From Deltaproteobacteria bacterium (GTDB lineage Bacteria > Desulfobacterota > Desulfarculia > Adiutricales > Adiutricaceae), in the NCBI GenBank assembly GCA_031278835.1, contig JAITJP010000155.1, forward strand, positions 1 to 5,995: a stretch of 5,995 nt of DNA, written 5' to 3'. Below, piece after piece: positions 4,862 through 5,995 of the stretch. The number at the start of each line of letters is the position of its first letter. Positions within the stretch are counted from its first letter, which is position 1. The translations under genes and the position numbers were made by a program. Below the pieces are notes generated by a model. The model saw only the letters and a program-made list of their open reading frames with translations, did not search any database and had not been told where the DNA came from.

Positions 4862-5995
4862 TCAAACCATGGGCAGTCTAAGGGCTCTATAGATATCGGC
4901 TTGCCAAGTCTCTGGCATCATATTTTTCCTAATTTCATGAGCCTTTCCATCTTCATCGATAAAGATAGTGCTTACTCGCCTATGAGGGGTCAAGCCTGCC
5001 CTTAAATTCCACCATGAATAATTAATACCAGATGATTTTAAGATATTTAATAAAATTTGAACGCCTTGATAGGCTAAAACAGTGATAAAAATGTCACTTT
5101 CAAATCGTCTGGGCTGGGAATTATCGATAATTCTGGGTTTTAAGGCTGATTTCAAGCTGGCCAAAAGGCATTGCCCGCTCGCCAGTCTGCCAAAAATAAG
5201 CCACAAATCATCAAGGGAGATATCGAGCTGGTTACAGCGCAAAGTATAGGCCCCTTGGCGCTCAATGGCCGGCTGGTCGCTTCGATAAAAGGGTATTCTT
5301 AAGCCCAGGCCACTGTTATGGTCAAGGTTCTGGTCATGGTCGGTTAATCTTTGGATCGGCCTAGACCATAACGGCTGATTGTTGTAATTTTTACGTCTTT
5401 TGTAGCAAAATAAAGTGGCTTCTTTTTTGTCTTTACTTATTTCTTTATAAACTTTAATTTCCAACTCTGAATCGTTACCAATGGGCGAGGCCTTTTCAAA
5501 ATCAAAATTACTTTTCCGATCGTGGCTTAAAACAAACCATGAATAACCAGCCTGGTTTAGCCACTCGATCTCCTTGGCCCCGGCCAGGCCCGGGGCCAAG
5601 GCCACCTGGCTACCTTTTGGGGCCTTAAGCTTGGCCAAAGCCGCTTCAAGAAAACCAGCTTCCCAGGCTTGGCCGGCGAAAATCTCCGATCGCCTGACCA
5701 ATCCCAGCTCATCTAAAACCATGGCCAGGGAAATCACGGGCCATCTTGGGTCTTTCCCAGGACGGCTCTTGGCTTTTATGGCCTTATGGTCAAAATAGAC
5801 CTCGGTTAAGTCATAAAAAGCCACTATTGGTTTGGCCATAGACAAATTAGAAAAATTTGCCGATATATTTTCTTCAATTAATTCCTTAACATCATAAATA
5901 TCATTATGAATACTAGACAAACCATCTTCAAAGGGAGTTTTTATTTCCAGCAATTCAGCCAAGGAACTGTCATACAATAACCACCTGAGCCTTTC
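4862..5995 (-). CDS. IS1634-type DDE transposase, 5'-partial, catalytic residues replaced
   Basis: Transposase-derived reading frame running right to left. The frame stays open past the TTG at 5977 (residue 1 in this numbering) to the window edge, so the N-terminus lies outside and roughly 100 residues or more are missing compared with typical members. Family marks in order: YD56LTEVYF (first Asp, strand beta-1), GKDPRWPVISLAMVLDELGL (74-93) with EIFAGQ (98-103, usually FxGN), VALAPGLAGAKEIEWL (125-140), GAYTLRC (242-248), LASLKSALKPR (272-282), FITVLAY (297-303) and a C-terminal RRVSTIF...DGKAHEIRK plus WQADIYRALRL, which is characteristic of IS1634-like proteins. The second Asp, expected in a V-x-D-A-G-I-A motif, is A128, and the Glu seven residues before the LKS lysine is Q269. 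No frameshift or internal stop is seen. It is probably inactive, either a decaying copy or a repurposed one. No terminal repeats could be defined. Confidence 0.85.
   Translation of the reverse strand, partial: ERLRWLLYDSSLAELLEIKTPFEDGLSSIHNDIYDVKELIEENISANFSNLSMAKPIVAFYDLTEVYFDHKAIKAKSRPGKDPRWPVISLAMVLDELGLVRRSEIFAGQAWEAGFLEAALAKLKAPKGSQVALAPGLAGAKEIEWLNQAGYSWFVLSHDRKSNFDFEKASPIGNDSELEIKVYKEISKDKKEATLFCYKRRKNYNNQPLWSRPIQRLTDHDQNLDHNSGLGLRIPFYRSDQPAIERQGAYTLRCNQLDISLDDLWLIFGRLASGQCLLASLKSALKPRIIDNSQPRRFESDIFITVLAYQGVQILLNILKSSGINYSWWNLRAGLTPHRRVSTIFIDEDGKAHEIRKNMMPETWQADIYRALRLPMV
5572..5601. repeat. Perfect 12-bp inverted repeat inside the transposase
   Basis: CCTTGGCCCCGG (5572-5583) and CCGGGGCCAAGG (5590-5601) are perfect reverse complements with a 6-base loop, CCAGGC. 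On the minus strand it encodes approximately residues 126-136 (A-L-A-P-G-L-A-G-A-K-E), exactly where the second catalytic Asp should be. It is far more GC-rich than the flanking transposase sequence. Confidence 0.8.

Noticed and set aside
5574..5798. Small + strand open frame inside the transposase
   Set aside because: Antisense to the GGCC-rich part of the transposase, whose protein motifs are convincing on the minus strand.
1..5995. CRISPR arrays, tRNA or rRNA genes
   Set aside because: No regularly spaced repeats, cloverleaf-like segments or rRNA-like conserved stretches were seen on either strand.

Overview
The window looks like chromosomal DNA from a Gram-negative bacterium. It encodes two predicted lipoproteins, one an M48 metalloprotease and the other a TolC-family outer-membrane channel, plus a membrane-anchored or secreted thioredoxin-like protein. 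Genes are of moderate GC content, very rich in GCC (Ala) codons and GGCC tetramers. The gaps between genes are strongly A/T-rich with long A and T homopolymers. This style, with little operon packing and an insertion-sequence transposase present, would fit a deltaproteobacterial (Desulfobacterota-like) host-associated lineage. That placement is only an impression; no marker gene is present to fix it.

Layout. Positions 1-106 are an A-rich, almost G-free upstream region. On the + strand follow a thioredoxin-fold protein with a CGNC active site (107-1006), an M48 zinc-metalloprotease lipoprotein (1147-1971) ending in a strong hairpin terminator, a roughly 330-base A/T-rich gap with a possible structured 5' leader, a TolC/OprM-type efflux lipoprotein (2303-3814) followed by a 12-bp hairpin, and a PhzF-family protein (3950-4798). 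A convergent minus-strand reading frame (4862 to the right edge, 5' end missing) encodes an IS1634-type DDE transposase.

The first three proteins all act in or at the envelope (thiol-disulfide chemistry, protease quality control, outer-membrane export). Gaps of 130-330 bases and intervening hairpins suggest separate transcription units rather than one operon. The PhzF-like protein is cytosolic and has no visible functional link to the others.

The most unusual signals are two enzymes whose catalytic residues look replaced while the frame stays open. In the transposase the expected D-D-E triad reads D-A-Q, and a perfect 12-bp inverted repeat sits exactly over the lost second Asp. In the PhzF homolog the conserved Asp loop has His in place of Asp and the 'CGH' motif reads 'GVH'. 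Also notable are a T9 tract that puts the best ATG of the first gene out of frame, alternating complementary segments just upstream of the TolC ribosome binding site, and palindromes that contain the stop codons of three genes. No complete new multi-gene system is evident.
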